A stretch of DNA of 64,000 nucleotides from Curtobacterium sp. MCBD17_032 (GCF_003234855.1 NZ_QKTO01000007.1:1-64000), one strand, 5' to 3'. Positions 16,719 to 26,276 are shown, counted from the stretch's first letter. Translations and numbers: made by a program. Notes: generated from the sequence alone by a model not told the origin.

Positions 16719-19700
16719 TCAGCGCGCGGCGGACGCCGTCTGCACGAGCCGCACCGCGCCTCCCGAGGCCGCGTACCCGCGCCCGGTCGTCAACGCGACC
16801 GGTGAGCGGCGGGGCAGCGTGACCCCGAGCAGCTCACCGTCGTAGTCGACGTCCGGCTGCAGGAGCACGCCACAGCGGGCCTTGCGGACCGCGCGGGTCC
16901 AGTGGCTGTACATCGAGCGGAGGTCGGCGGACCGACCCGCGGCGACGACGCAGAGGCCGGGACGTTCGGTCGCGAGGAGCGACGCGATGCCCTGGTCGCC
17001 GTCTTCGAACCGTTCGGCGTCGTCGATGAGCAGCAGCACCGGTCCACGCTCGAGCCGGAGGCCGGCGAGCAGCGCCGGGACCTCGTCGGCACCGACGGCG
17101 AGACGGTCGACCGCCCCGGTGTCGAGCGCGCTCGCGAGCGGTGAGCGTCGGTCGCAGACGGCCCACACGGCGGGTCGGGTGCCCTCCGCGCTCCGTGCGG
17201 CTGCGGCCAGGGCGAGGAGCACCGAGGACTTGCCGGAGCGCGCGGGTCCGGCGACGAGGACGTGCTCGCCGTCGTACACCTCGAGCACGGCGGTGCCGAG
17301 GTCGTCCTCCGCGATGCCGACCGGGAGCTGCCACGGCTCGGTGTCGAAGCGGGCGGGGACGGCGAGGTCGGTGACCGCGACCGAGCCCGGGAGCCGACCG
17401 ACCGCGCTGGCCTTCGGCGTGACGTCGCCCCACTGCTCGCGGACCGCGCGGACGGCCTCGGCGAGGGAGCCCGTCGGCGTGCCCACGTGCGACTGCAGCT
17501 TCGCCGTCGAGTCGATGAACCGGCCGGGCACCGGCGGCGGGACGTCCTTCGCACGGACGCCGATCGTCGCGTAGTCGTACGGGTCTGCGAGGCGGAAGAG
17601 CCACTTCTGCGTCGTCACCTCGTCCATCGCCGAGGGAACCGCCTTCGCGCGGGTGGTGGACACGGCGAACGAGATGCCGAGTGCCGGCCCCTCGGCGTAG
17701 ACGCGGTAGAGCGCGTCGAGGAGCTGCTGTCCCTCGAAGTCCTGGTACTCGTCACGGAGCGCCGCCAGACCGTCGAGGAGCACGACCGCCCGGCGGCCAC
17801 CGGGCGCGGCACGGCGACGGTCGAGCTCGGTGCGGAGGTGTCGGAGCATGCGGGTCTGCAGCTCGGCAGCGCCGGCGCCGGACCCGACGTAGGCGCTCGT
17901 GTGGGGCAGCTCCGCCAGGGGCGCGAGGTCGCCGGCGCCCATGTCGAGGACGAGCAGGTCGAGGTCGTCGGGGCTCGTCGTGCGGGACAGCTGCAACGCG
18001 ATCGAGGCGAGGGCCGTGCTCGTCCCGCTGCCGGGGATGCCCATGAGCATGAGGTTGCCCTCGGCGAGGTCCCACCCGGTCCGGATCTGCCGCTGGTTGT
18101 CGGGGTCGTCGGCCAGGGCCACCGGGACGAGCGTCGGCGCCGGGGACGCACCCGTCGGTTGCATGGCGTCGGGAGCCGGCAGGAGCGCGTCGAGCGGGAC
18201 CGAGGCACCGAGCGCTTCCGGCCAGATCGGACGTGGCGGCGCGTACCCGGCCTCGTCGTTCGCCGTCCGGATCGCGTCGATGAGGACGTCGAGGTCGGTG
18301 AGGTCGTTCGACGCCGGTGCGGAGAACGCCACGGGTGCGGGGACGCCGAAGACGTCGGTGGGGCGGACCGTGACGGGCTGTTCGGCGCGGGCATCACGGG
18401 CCCGACCGGTGACGAGCGCGGTCTGCACGGGCGTGATGTCGTCCTGGCCGAGCTTCACGTAGGCGCGGCCGGTCTGCTGCCGCCCGATGCCCGCGGCGGA
18501 CGGCACACCGATGACGTTCGTCGAGTCCTCGCGGCTCTGCACGCGCAGGGCCACGCGCATGTTCGTGTTCGCCAGGATGTCCTCGCTGACCACTCCGGCC
18601 GGTCGCTGCGTCGCGAGGACCATGTGCACGCCGAGGGTACGACCGACCGCGGCGATCGCCACGAGGGACGTCAGGACGTCCGGGAAGTCCTTCGCCAGCA
18701 TCGCGAACTCGTCCACCACGAAGAGCAGTCGCGGCATCGGCTCGGTCGGCCCCGTCGCGAGGTAGGCGTCGAGGTTGTCGATGTCGGCACCCGCGGCGGC
18801 GAACACCCGCTGGCGTCGCCCGAGCTCGGCCTCGAGGGCGCGGATGGCCCGGTCGGCCAGCTGCTCGTCGAGGTTCGAGATCGTGCCGATCGTGTGCGGC
18901 AGCCGTTCACACGCGGCGAACGCGGCGCCGCCCTTGAAGTCCACGAGCAGGAAGTTCAGGCGGGTCGGGTCGTTGCGCGCGGCGAGCCCGGCGACGAAGG
19001 ACCGCAGGAACTCGCTCTTGCCGGAGCCCGTCGTCCCACCGACCAGGCCGTGCGGGCCGTCGCGCACCAGGTCGATCTCGAGGACGCCGCTCTCCGACGA
19101 GCCGATCGGCGTCGAGAAGCCGGTCCGGGCCTCCCAGGCGGCGCGGATCGCCGCGGGACCGGTGGGCTCCCCTGCCGAGGCAGGTGCGTCGCTCGCGAGC
19201 AGGTCGGGCAGCCGCACGAGCGACGGCAGCGAGGCACCCGGCACCAGGAGTTCCGGGTCGTCGAAGTGGGCGACGTGCCGGGCGCACTGCTCGGCGTCGA
19301 CCGGGCTGAGCCCGGCGAGCACGACGTCGTCGACGCGGGTGCGGTCCTCCGGGCGGTACACGGTCGCGGCCGCGTCGGCGCCCACGGTGATGATCGTCGT
19401 GCACGCCGCGGGGAGCTGCTGCTCGTTCGTCGCGATGACGATGCCGCTCACCCGACGGGGCCGCTCGCCGGGACGACGGACCTGGCCGAGCGCGGCCCGT
19501 CCGTGGCCGAGCAGGCTCCGGGCGGGGGCGTCGCGCCCCTCGGTGAGGACCTCCGAGTCGATGAGGACGAGGAGCTCCGGCGTCGGCAGTTCGTCGATGG
19601 ACTCGCGCAGGCCGCGGAGGACCGCGGCGCCCTGGTCACGCTGCGCGGACATCCACCGCTGACCGGTGCTGCTCCCCGCGACGCGGGTGTGCGGCAGCCA

Positions 19701-21014
19701 GGAGGCCCAGGACCAGTCGTCCTCGCGGCCGCGGTCGCAGAACACCCCGACGGTCAGGTCCGCGGGTCCGCAGTGCACCGTCGCCTGGACCAGGAGGCTC
19801 CGGGCCAGGGCGAGGGCGCCCTCGCGGTCGCCGACGATGCCCACGACGCCGGCGTCGCTGAGGTCCGCGACGACCGGGGCCGCCGTCAGCTTGCTCTCCT
19901 CGATCGCGGACTTCGCCGCCTCTTCCAGCTTCATCTGCGTGGCGCGGGAGTCGAGTTCGGGACGCCAGGGCGCGTCACCCGTGCCCGCGTGCAGGCTGAG
20001 GAAGTCGACGTCGTCGGCCCGGCGCTGCCACAGGGTGGTCGCGGGCAACAGCGCACGGCGGACCACGGTCGCCGGGTCGGGGACGAGCTCCTGGCGACGA
20101 GCGGCCTCGATCGCTGCGGCAGCGGCGATCTCCCCGCTGAAGTCGCGGACCGCCTCCGCGAAGCGCTCGTCCTCTTCCTTCAGGTTCTTCGCGCGCCGGT
20201 GCTTCTGCTCGAACCACATGCCGATCGCCGTCACGGGACTGAGCAGGGCGAAGAGCGCGAAACGGGCGTCGCCGAGGAGTGCGACCATCGCCCCGGCGAG
20301 GACCAGCGGAGCGGCGACGGTGATCCAGCTGAACTTCGACGCCGGCGGCACGTCACGCTTGCTCGGCGGTGACACCGGTTCGACGTCCCGGTTCCGTCCG
20401 GGGCGCGGGGGCCGGTTGAACGGTGCCGTCGCCGCGGGTGTGAGGTTCGGGAGCGACCCCGGAGCGGGCACGGGCGTCTCGTGCAGATCCGGTCGCACGA
20501 GCAGCACGGCACCGCCGACGATGACGCTCGTGCCGACCTCGACGAGCACGCCCTCCTCGTCGAGCCGCTCCCCCGCCACGACGGTGCCGTTCGTCGACCC
20601 GGAGTCCCGGATCCGGACGCCGTCGTCCTCGAGCTCGAGCGTGCAGTGCTCCCACGAGGCGCTCTCGGTGGGCAGGACCAGGTCGGCCTGCGGTGCCCGA
20701 CCGACGACGAGCCTCCTGGACCGCGGGATCGGGACGACCGGGCCGGTGTCGAGGCCGCCGGCGAGGGTGACGGTCCATCCGTCCACCAGCTGAGGCCGTT
20801 CCTCCGGCGTGCGCGCGATGCGGGAACCCTCGAGCAGGACGAGGTCGCGGAGCGGGGTGTCCACGCTCGTCCGGTGTCCGTCGACCGCCAGCGTCGTGCC
20901 GGGCTCGAGGGTGATGCCGGCGGCCCGGACGAGTTCACCGAGGCTCGACGCGGCGGCCCACCCGTCGACCTCGACCGCTTCACGTCGGTCGTCGAGCTCG
21001 ATCAACAGACGCAT
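16719..21014 (-). CDS. essC: type VII-like secretion ATPase, FHA + FtsK/SpoIIIE (EssC/EccC type)
   Basis: A 1431-residue motor. The N-terminus has a ubiquitin/FHA-like first domain and then an FHA domain (about residues 95-165: LVVGRAPQADLVLP, DSGSTNGTVV). Two membrane segments lie near 225-265. Three ATPase modules follow: D1 with GGTTGSGKSEFLRS (near 658) and Walker B LLFVVDEFAML; D2 with GIPGSGTST (near 986), where Walker A Lys is replaced by Thr; D3 with AGPARSGKSSVLL (near 1256). FHA domains at the N-terminus are an EssC feature and not typical of mycobacterial EccC. It starts at ATG 21014 behind AGGAGG. No WXG100 gene, EccB/D/E or mycosin is seen in the window. Confidence 0.9.
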   Translation of the reverse strand: MRLLIELDDRREAVEVDGWAAASSLGELVRAAGITLEPGTTLAVDGHRTSVDTPLRDLVLLEGSRIARTPEERPQLVDGWTVTLAGGLDTGPVVPIPRSRRLVVGRAPQADLVLPTESASWEHCTLELEDDGVRIRDSGSTNGTVVAGERLDEEGVLVEVGTSVIVGGAVLLVRPDLHETPVPAPGSLPNLTPAATAPFNRPPRPGRNRDVEPVSPPSKRDVPPASKFSWITVAAPLVLAGAMVALLGDARFALFALLSPVTAIGMWFEQKHRRAKNLKEEDERFAEAVRDFSGEIAAAAAIEAARRQELVPDPATVVRRALLPATTLWQRRADDVDFLSLHAGTGDAPWRPELDSRATQMKLEEAAKSAIEESKLTAAPVVADLSDAGVVGIVGDREGALALARSLLVQATVHCGPADLTVGVFCDRGREDDWSWASWLPHTRVAGSSTGQRWMSAQRDQGAAVLRGLRESIDELPTPELLVLIDSEVLTEGRDAPARSLLGHGRAALGQVRRPGERPRRVSGIVIATNEQQLPAACTTIITVGADAAATVYRPEDRTRVDDVVLAGLSPVDAEQCARHVAHFDDPELLVPGASLPSLVRLPDLLASDAPASAGEPTGPAAIRAAWEARTGFSTPIGSSESGVLEIDLVRDGPHGLVGGTTGSGKSEFLRSFVAGLAARNDPTRLNFLLVDFKGGAAFAACERLPHTIGTISNLDEQLADRAIRALEAELGRRQRVFAAAGADIDNLDAYLATGPTEPMPRLLFVVDEFAMLAKDFPDVLTSLVAIAAVGRTLGVHMVLATQRPAGVVSEDILANTNMRVALRVQSREDSTNVIGVPSAAGIGRQQTGRAYVKLGQDDITPVQTALVTGRARDARAEQPVTVRPTDVFGVPAPVAFSAPASNDLTDLDVLIDAIRTANDEAGYAPPRPIWPEALGASVPLDALLPAPDAMQPTGASPAPTLVPVALADDPDNQRQIRTGWDLAEGNLMLMGIPGSGTSTALASIALQLSRTTSPDDLDLLVLDMGAGDLAPLAELPHTSAYVGSGAGAAELQTRMLRHLRTELDRRRAAPGGRRAVVLLDGLAALRDEYQDFEGQQLLDALYRVYAEGPALGISFAVSTTRAKAVPSAMDEVTTQKWLFRLADPYDYATIGVRAKDVPPPVPGRFIDSTAKLQSHVGTPTGSLAEAVRAVREQWGDVTPKASAVGRLPGSVAVTDLAVPARFDTEPWQLPVGIAEDDLGTAVLEVYDGEHVLVAGPARSGKSSVLLALAAAARSAEGTRPAVWAVCDRRSPLASALDTGAVDRLAVGADEVPALLAGLRLERGPVLLLIDDAERFEDGDQGIASLLATERPGLCVVAAGRSADLRSMYSHWTRAVRKARCGVLLQPDVDYDGELLGVTLPRRSPVALTTGRGYAASGGAVRLVQTASAAR

Positions 21015-21128
21015 CAGCGCGCTCCTCCTGGTCGTGCGGTGGGTGGGTGTCCGACATGCAGTCGGCCGGCCGGACTGCCCGCGCCTCGTCGGCTCGTGGC
21101 CCGCCCGGCCCTGTGGTCGCCGGCTCCG

Positions 21129-22475
21129 TCAGTCGGCGGTCGAGTCCTCGAACCACACGAGGGACGCGGTCGGTTCCGCCGTCGCCGGGCGGAGTCCGAG
21201 GGTCTGCGACGTAGCGGCGAGCACCGTCGCGTCCGTCCGCAGTGCCTGCTGCTGCCGGAAGTCCAGTGCCGGGCCGGCGATCCCGTCACCGGCGTCGAGC
21301 CGCAGGGACGACAGGGCTTCCGTGACGGCCTCCGGGTCGTCGCTCCGCGCAGCGCCCACGGCCCGCACGAGTGCCACGACCGCATCGTGACTGCGCGAGT
21401 CGGCGGCCCAGGAGACGGCGGAGAACGGCTGGTCCGCGGTGAGGTTCTGGGCGTCCGCGTCGTCCGCGAGCACCCGGACACCGCCGAGGAACGCGGACAT
21501 GGCGCGGCCCTGCTCGTCGGAGGTGAGGGCACGGGCGTCGTCGGTCGCGACACCCGCCGAGACGAACGACCCGGACAGGCTGCCGTCGGCGTCGGCCAAC
21601 GCCGCGCCGAACGCGGGGCTGGTGGCCTGCGGCGTGAGCACCACCGGGACCGTGACGTCCGCCGACTGCAGCGCTGCGACGAACGCTCCCTGTCGTGCCG
21701 CCGATCCGCTCACGACGACCGCGTCGGAGTCGGCGGGCACCACGGCGTCCGCGTCGTCACCAGCAGCGGGGGTGGCCGTGACGGCGCCGGTCCGTTCCGC
21801 GACGGTGGTCGCGAGGGCGGTGTCGTCGGTGCCGTCGGGAGCGGTCATCACGTGCGCGACCTCGAGGCCGGACGGAGCGCCGCCACCGAGGTCGACCAGG
21901 AGCGGCGACTCCGCACCGCGCAGTGCCTGTTCCATCGCCGCGCTCACCGAGTCGGGCGAGGGCGCGGTCGACCACGAGTCGGTGCCGCTCCGGGCGTACG
22001 GGAGGACCACCGGGACGCCTGCGTCCGCGGCGGCCTCGAGCGCACCGGAGACGTGCGCTCCCGACGAGGCCACCACGATGCCGGCGACACCGCTGTCGAC
22101 GAGCGCCTCGACGGCGCGTTGGCCGCCGCCGGCGCTGCCGCCGTCGTTCCGGGTCACGAGCTGGACGTCGACTCCGCCGAGCGTCAGACGGCGCTCGGCC
22201 ACCAGGGCGCCCTGCGCCGCCTCGTCCCACTCGGAGCCCTCGCCGTTCCCGAGCGTGACGACGACACCGATCTTCGTCCCGTCGGGGACGTGCGCGACCC
22301 GGAGCGGGACGGGGACGGTCGCAGGGACCGCCTCGGCCGCCGGGGTGTTCCGGTCCACCACGAACACGACGGCTGCGAGCACGACGGCGACGACGAGCAC
22401 CGCGACCGCCACGATGGCGAGGGGCTGCCGTGGGCCGCGGGCGTCCGGGGTGGTGTCGACGGCCTGGTGCGTCAT
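21129..22475 (-). CDS. membrane-anchored type I periplasmic-binding-fold protein
   Basis: A 448-residue protein with an N-terminal cytosolic tail, one membrane helix (about residues 20-42) and a large extracytoplasmic domain resembling branched-chain amino-acid/receptor-type binding proteins: GTKIGVVVTLGNGEG, AQGALVAERRLTLGGVDVQL, GVAGIVVASSGAHVSGAL. It has no lipobox and no ABC permease or ATPase beside it, so uptake is unlikely. Its ATG overlaps the stop of the lipoprotein gene (ATGA) and it precedes the secretion ATPase by 114 nt. A sensing or scaffold role in that system is inferred from position only. Confidence 0.75.
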   Translation of the reverse strand: MTHQAVDTTPDARGPRQPLAIVAVAVLVVAVVLAAVVFVVDRNTPAAEAVPATVPVPLRVAHVPDGTKIGVVVTLGNGEGSEWDEAAQGALVAERRLTLGGVDVQLVTRNDGGSAGGGQRAVEALVDSGVAGIVVASSGAHVSGALEAAADAGVPVVLPYARSGTDSWSTAPSPDSVSAAMEQALRGAESPLLVDLGGGAPSGLEVAHVMTAPDGTDDTALATTVAERTGAVTATPAAGDDADAVVPADSDAVVVSGSAARQGAFVAALQSADVTVPVVLTPQATSPAFGAALADADGSLSGSFVSAGVATDDARALTSDEQGRAMSAFLGGVRVLADDADAQNLTADQPFSAVSWAADSRSHDAVVALVRAVGAARSDDPEAVTEALSSLRLDAGDGIAGPALDFRQQQALRTDATVLAATSQTLGLRPATAEPTASLVWFEDSTAD

Positions 22476-25267
22476 CGTGCGTCCCCGATGGTGAAGGTGT
22501 ACAGCGTCGTCGAGGTCGCGCCCTCCGGCACGTCCATGCGGAACGCCGGCAGGGTCGTGGCCGCGTCGAGGGAGGCCCGGAACTGCTCCTGCTGCAGCAG
22601 GATGCCGGACACGTCCTCGGCGCGGACGTTCGCGTACCCGGCGGCGTTCTGCGACGCGAGGGCGAGCTGGTAGTCCGCGGAGTCCGACTTGGCCGCGCTC
22701 GTGGCCATCGCGCCGAGGATGCCGGAGCCGTTGACCTTCCGGTCGCCGAGGTCGAGCATCACGCGGTTGAGGTCGCCGGTCAGGAGCGTGCGCGCGCCTT
22801 CGACGTCGCGGGTCGAGGCTGTGGTGCTCGCGTCGATCCGCGCGAGGCTCTGCTTCGTCTGCTCGTCGACCGCGCTCGCCAGGGCGGTGTTCTCCTGCTC
22901 GAGTTCGCCCTTCTGCTGGTCGATCGTGCCCTTGGCACCGGAGGTGACGTCCGTCGAGGTCGCGCGGAGGCCGGCGATGGACTGGTCGAAGGCCTCGAGC
23001 ACCGCCGAGTTGCTCGTCTGCGCCTGCTTCGAGACGTCGCGGACCTGCTGGTCGATGAGGTCGTCGATCTTCTTCGACGTCTCGGCATCCGCCTCGGCGA
23101 ACGCGTCCTTGACGTCCTGCCCGAGCGCGTCCTGCTCCAGCTTCAACTTCTCGAGCTCCGCCTTGACGTCGTCGCCGGCCTTGTTCGCCTCGACCGACGC
23201 TGCCCGCAGGGCGTCCAGGGTCCCGGTCGTGCTGGTGTCGGTGACGTCGATCGTCTGGACGGCCTTCTGCCGGGCGGCCTCGGCTTCGTCGAGTGCCGTC
23301 CGGAGAGCAGAGACGATCGCGCTGATCCCGGCGTCGCCCTCCTCGAGATCGGTGCTGTCGATCACGGCGTCCCACTCGCGCGCCTGGACGGCGAGGCGCT
23401 CGTTCAACGGCGTGCCGTAGCCGAGCGGCATGGTCAGGGTCTCGCCGTCCTCGGGTCGGCATGCGGTCTTCGTCAGGTAGGACCGGAGCTCGTCGGCCTG
23501 CTGCTCGCTGAGCCCGGGGCCCCTGGGCAACAGCCCCGTCGGGTCGGTCGGTGCGATCATCTGGCAGATGCGCCTCGCGAGGGCCGCGGTCTGACCCTGC
23601 ACGGAGAGGTCACCGGCGGACGCACCGAGTTCGCCGATGGCCCCGCGGGCGCCCACCGCACGGTCGTGCACGGCATCGATCGCTCGGAGGAGCGGATCGA
23701 CGGCAGACCGAGCGTCCTGGATCCGGTCCTCCAGAGTGCCCAGGGCGACCTCGCGCTCCGCCACGCCTCCTGATGACCCGGCTGCCAGATCAGCGAGCAC
23801 CTCGTCGATCGCGGCGAGCTGCGCGTCGAGGCGACCGTAGCTGTCGATCGCTTCCTGTGCCTGTTCCGGCTGCAGGCTCGCTGCGAGCTCCGCACCGGTG
23901 GTGACCAGGTCGGCGAGCGCCGTCGTGATCGTCGTCGACGAGGCGAACAGCGCGCAGGTGAGGGAGGAGCGGCTGGCCTCGACGGCGCACTTCTCGGCGG
24001 TCGGGTCGCTCGGGCCGACCGACGACGCGAGCTGCGTGCTCACCTGCTGCTTGCAGGCCTCGCTCGCGTCCGCGTACCCGGCGAGCTGCGCCGACACCCG
24101 GAGGAGGTTGCCGTAGACACTGGCCCCGCCACTGGCCGGCTTCGGCTCGGCAGCGCACCCGTTGCCGTCGATCGCCGGCGTCGGCACCGTGGCCGACGTG
24201 TCGCCGAGGAGCGCGTCGAGACTGGTGGTCGTCTCCTGCAGCTGCTGGAGCACCGTGGACTGGGTCGCGCCCACCGTCGCACCAAGGTCGGTCTGCAGCG
24301 AGCCGAGCTGCCCCGACAGGGACTGCATGGTGCTCGCGAGCGAGGTGCTGCTGTCCTGGAGCCGCTCCGCCGTCCGCACGCCGAGCGTCGCCGACGTCGT
24401 CTCGAGGTTCGAGCGGACCTCGGTGATCGTGCCGCCTGCTCGCGCGAGGACCTCGTTGACCTGGGAGATGAGGTCGATCGTCCGGCGCTGCAGTGCGAGC
24501 TCGGAGTCCGTCTCGGACCCGAACGCCGCGTCCATGACACCGGTGGACGACAGGTCGGTCGTCACCCCGGGCTGCGCCGCCAGGTCGAAGGAGGGTGCCG
24601 CGAAGTCCTCGACGTCCGCCACGAGGTGGAGCGTGCTGCTCGCACCCGAGGTCGGCGGAGCCAGGAGACGGCCCCACTGCACGACGGCGTCGCCGTCGCC
24701 GTTCGCGCTGACGACCCCGTCGGTCGCCGTACCGGCGTCCGCGGTGTCGGTGACGACGCGGTTCGGTGCGGTCCCCGTCAGGACCGTCGACGCGGCGATG
24801 CTGAACGGCGCACCCACGAGCGCCGGGGTCGTCCGGGAGGCGCCCGCCACGTCGTAGGTGAGGTTGCGCGAGCGGACGGTCAGGTTCTCGACGGTCAGGT
24901 CGATCTCGACCCGGCCGGAGTAGCCGGCGAGGTCGGCGAGGTCGGTGCCGCTCTTCTTCGCGGTCGTGTACTGCGTCGTCACGCGCAGGGGGAGGTCGGT
25001 GGCGGCCTTCGCCGCCTCGTGCTCCGTCACCGCGGACGACGAGCCGTCGTTGCCCACCGAGATGGCGGTGTCGGAGATCGTGGTGATCGATCCGTCCGCC
25101 GCCAAGCGTGTGTCGACGGTCTGCAGGACGCGAGACGGGTTCTCCACCGCGCGGTCCGACGACGTGCAACCGGCCAGGACGACCGCTGCCGCACCCGCCA
25201 TCGCCACCACGGCGAGCGCGCGACCGTTCCTCGTGCGTACCCCTGGATGCTGCATGCGCAACGACAT
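22472..25267 (-). CDS. large coiled-coil lipoprotein of secretion cluster
   Basis: A 931-residue secreted protein with a signal peptide ending in the lipobox VLAGC (Cys about residue 34). The N-terminal ~230 residues are beta-rich (VEIDLTVENLTVRSRNLTY); the rest is long helical, Ala/Gln/Glu/Asp-rich and coiled-coil-like, with repeated DLGATVGATQST-, ELEKLKLEQDALGQ- and EQENTALASAVDEQ-type segments. Four to six Cys lie in the middle (residues about 370-460). Such an elongated exposed protein beside an EssC-like ATPase recalls the EsaA/YueB component of Firmicutes type VII systems, but no sequence match is claimed. Starts at ATG 25267, with an AGGGGG-type site upstream. Confidence 0.75.
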   Translation of the reverse strand: MSLRMQHPGVRTRNGRALAVVAMAGAAAVVLAGCTSSDRAVENPSRVLQTVDTRLAADGSITTISDTAISVGNDGSSSAVTEHEAAKAATDLPLRVTTQYTTAKKSGTDLADLAGYSGRVEIDLTVENLTVRSRNLTYDVAGASRTTPALVGAPFSIAASTVLTGTAPNRVVTDTADAGTATDGVVSANGDGDAVVQWGRLLAPPTSGASSTLHLVADVEDFAAPSFDLAAQPGVTTDLSSTGVMDAAFGSETDSELALQRRTIDLISQVNEVLARAGGTITEVRSNLETTSATLGVRTAERLQDSSTSLASTMQSLSGQLGSLQTDLGATVGATQSTVLQQLQETTTSLDALLGDTSATVPTPAIDGNGCAAEPKPASGGASVYGNLLRVSAQLAGYADASEACKQQVSTQLASSVGPSDPTAEKCAVEASRSSLTCALFASSTTITTALADLVTTGAELAASLQPEQAQEAIDSYGRLDAQLAAIDEVLADLAAGSSGGVAEREVALGTLEDRIQDARSAVDPLLRAIDAVHDRAVGARGAIGELGASAGDLSVQGQTAALARRICQMIAPTDPTGLLPRGPGLSEQQADELRSYLTKTACRPEDGETLTMPLGYGTPLNERLAVQAREWDAVIDSTDLEEGDAGISAIVSALRTALDEAEAARQKAVQTIDVTDTSTTGTLDALRAASVEANKAGDDVKAELEKLKLEQDALGQDVKDAFAEADAETSKKIDDLIDQQVRDVSKQAQTSNSAVLEAFDQSIAGLRATSTDVTSGAKGTIDQQKGELEQENTALASAVDEQTKQSLARIDASTTASTRDVEGARTLLTGDLNRVMLDLGDRKVNGSGILGAMATSAAKSDSADYQLALASQNAAGYANVRAEDVSGILLQQEQFRASLDAATTLPAFRMDVPEGATSTTLYTFTIGDAR

Positions 25268-25304
25268 TGGCGATCGTCCCCCTCAAGAACCGACAAGCGA
25301 CTCG

Positions 25305-25310
25305 ATCCTA
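25305..25310 (-). promoter_or_regulatory. -10 element of lipoprotein/essC transcription unit
   Basis: TAGGAT on the minus strand, 37 nt before the lipoprotein ATG, with a GGGGG-rich ribosome binding site between. It suggests the lipoprotein, binding-fold protein and ATPase genes can be transcribed separately from the upstream small genes. Confidence 0.4.
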
Positions 25311-25407
25311 ACCGGGCTGCAGCGCCGGGGTACGACTGTCCACAGGCCCGCGGGTCCCCCGTTCGGGCGACACGACAGACGGAACTGCAGTCACCGATGC
25401 GCGGTGG

Positions 25408-25818
25408 TCACGGCCCCTCGGACGTCGCACCGGACGGGGCACTCCTCCGTTGATGCCGTCGGAGGTGACGAGCGCGGAGGAACCGGAGATGCCCGCCCAG
25501 CGTGGCGCTGCCGAACGCACTGAGGACGTGACTGGGGATGAGCACGAGCCAGACACCACCCGCCTGACGACTGGAGAACATGACGGCGAGCATCGAGAGC
25601 ACCAGGACCGGGCCACCCACGGCTGCACGACAGGCGAGGAAGACGCCTCCCACGAGGAGGATCCCTCCGGCGACTCCCTCCGAAGCGACCGAGAGCACCC
25701 CGCCGACCCGATCGCCGATCTGGAGAACGGGGAAGAGGACTCCCATCACGATCGCGACGACCGCCGCCACGAGCGCGATCGGCTGCTGCCGCGCACCGGC
25801 GTCTCCAGGCGTCTTCAT
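25408..25818 (-). CDS. small polytopic membrane protein
   Basis: A 136-residue protein with about four hydrophobic segments (near residues 14-34, 40-62, 66-84 and 86-104) and a strongly basic C-terminal tail (HLRFLRARHLRRHQRR). Positive-inside reasoning puts the tail in the cytosol. The start ATG at 25818 has GGAGAGGA upstream. It lies on the same strand as the secretion cluster, between the immunity-like genes and the lipoprotein. No family recognised. Confidence 0.65.
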   Translation of the reverse strand: MKTPGDAGARQQPIALVAAVVAIVMGVLFPVLQIGDRVGGVLSVASEGVAGGILLVGGVFLACRAAVGGPVLVLSMLAVMFSSRQAGGVWLVLIPSHVLSAFGSATLGGHLRFLRARHLRRHQRRSAPSGATSEGP

Positions 25819-25964
25819 GCGTTCCTCTCCGTCGTGCATCGTCCCAGGGTCCGGAGCGTGGCGGATCCCCGGACCCACTCCTCGCCGAACGTCATCGTCG
25901 TTGCGGTGACCGCTTCCTCGGATCGATCGTTCCGCCCTCGTCGGCCCGAACGCAGCTCCCCCGC

Positions 25965-26276
25965 CTAGGGGAACGTGCGCGTCGCGCGGAGGAGGGCGTG
26001 GAGACACCTGTAGTACGCATCGGTCGTGGGGACGTCGCCGGTTCCGTCGGGCTTGACGACGTGCAGATCGCTCATCCCGCCGGCCCCGGTGTTCGACGCC
26101 GAGTAGATGGTGCGGTAGGTCCGTCGCCGCCCGAGGTACGTCGGTTCGTCGCGCAGGGCTTCCGCCTGTCGCAGGTAGAACGGCTGGGCCTCCTGCATGC
26201 CCATGCGGCACATGAAGCCCGCCATCTCCTCGCACAGAGCGATGACGCGATCGCGCTTCCTGTCAGCTCTCGACAT
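25965..26276 (-). CDS. small protein, paralogue 3 of immunity-like array
   Basis: A 103-residue soluble protein, mostly helical, without signal peptide. It aligns by eye with the 132-residue protein at 26681-27079: both have R-x(3)-V-x-A-(I/L)-C-E-(D/E), then YLR, a D-x-P-T segment and AS-x(3)-AG-x(2)-SD. Its C-terminal half also aligns with the 91-residue product at 27076-27351 (DLHVVKPDGTGD against [12 protein letters not shown]). Start ATG 26276 follows AGGA. The function is unknown; an immunity role is inferred from tandem paralogy next to a toxin-like remnant. Confidence 0.65.
   Translation of the reverse strand: MSRADRKRDRVIALCEEMAGFMCRMGMQEAQPFYLRQAEALRDEPTYLGRRRTYRTIYSASNTGAGGMSDLHVVKPDGTGDVPTTDAYYRCLHALLRATRTFP

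Noticed and set aside
17262-20372. A 1036-codon open frame on the plus strand
   Set aside because: Antisense shadow of the EssC-like gene; low-complexity Arg/Gly/Asp composition typical of high-GC reverse frames. Similar long shadows at 27524-29641, 59906-62875 and 36870-38792 were dropped for the same reason.
21129-22475. Branched-chain amino-acid ABC transporter
   Set aside because: The binding-fold protein is membrane-anchored without a lipobox, and no permease or ABC ATPase gene lies nearby.
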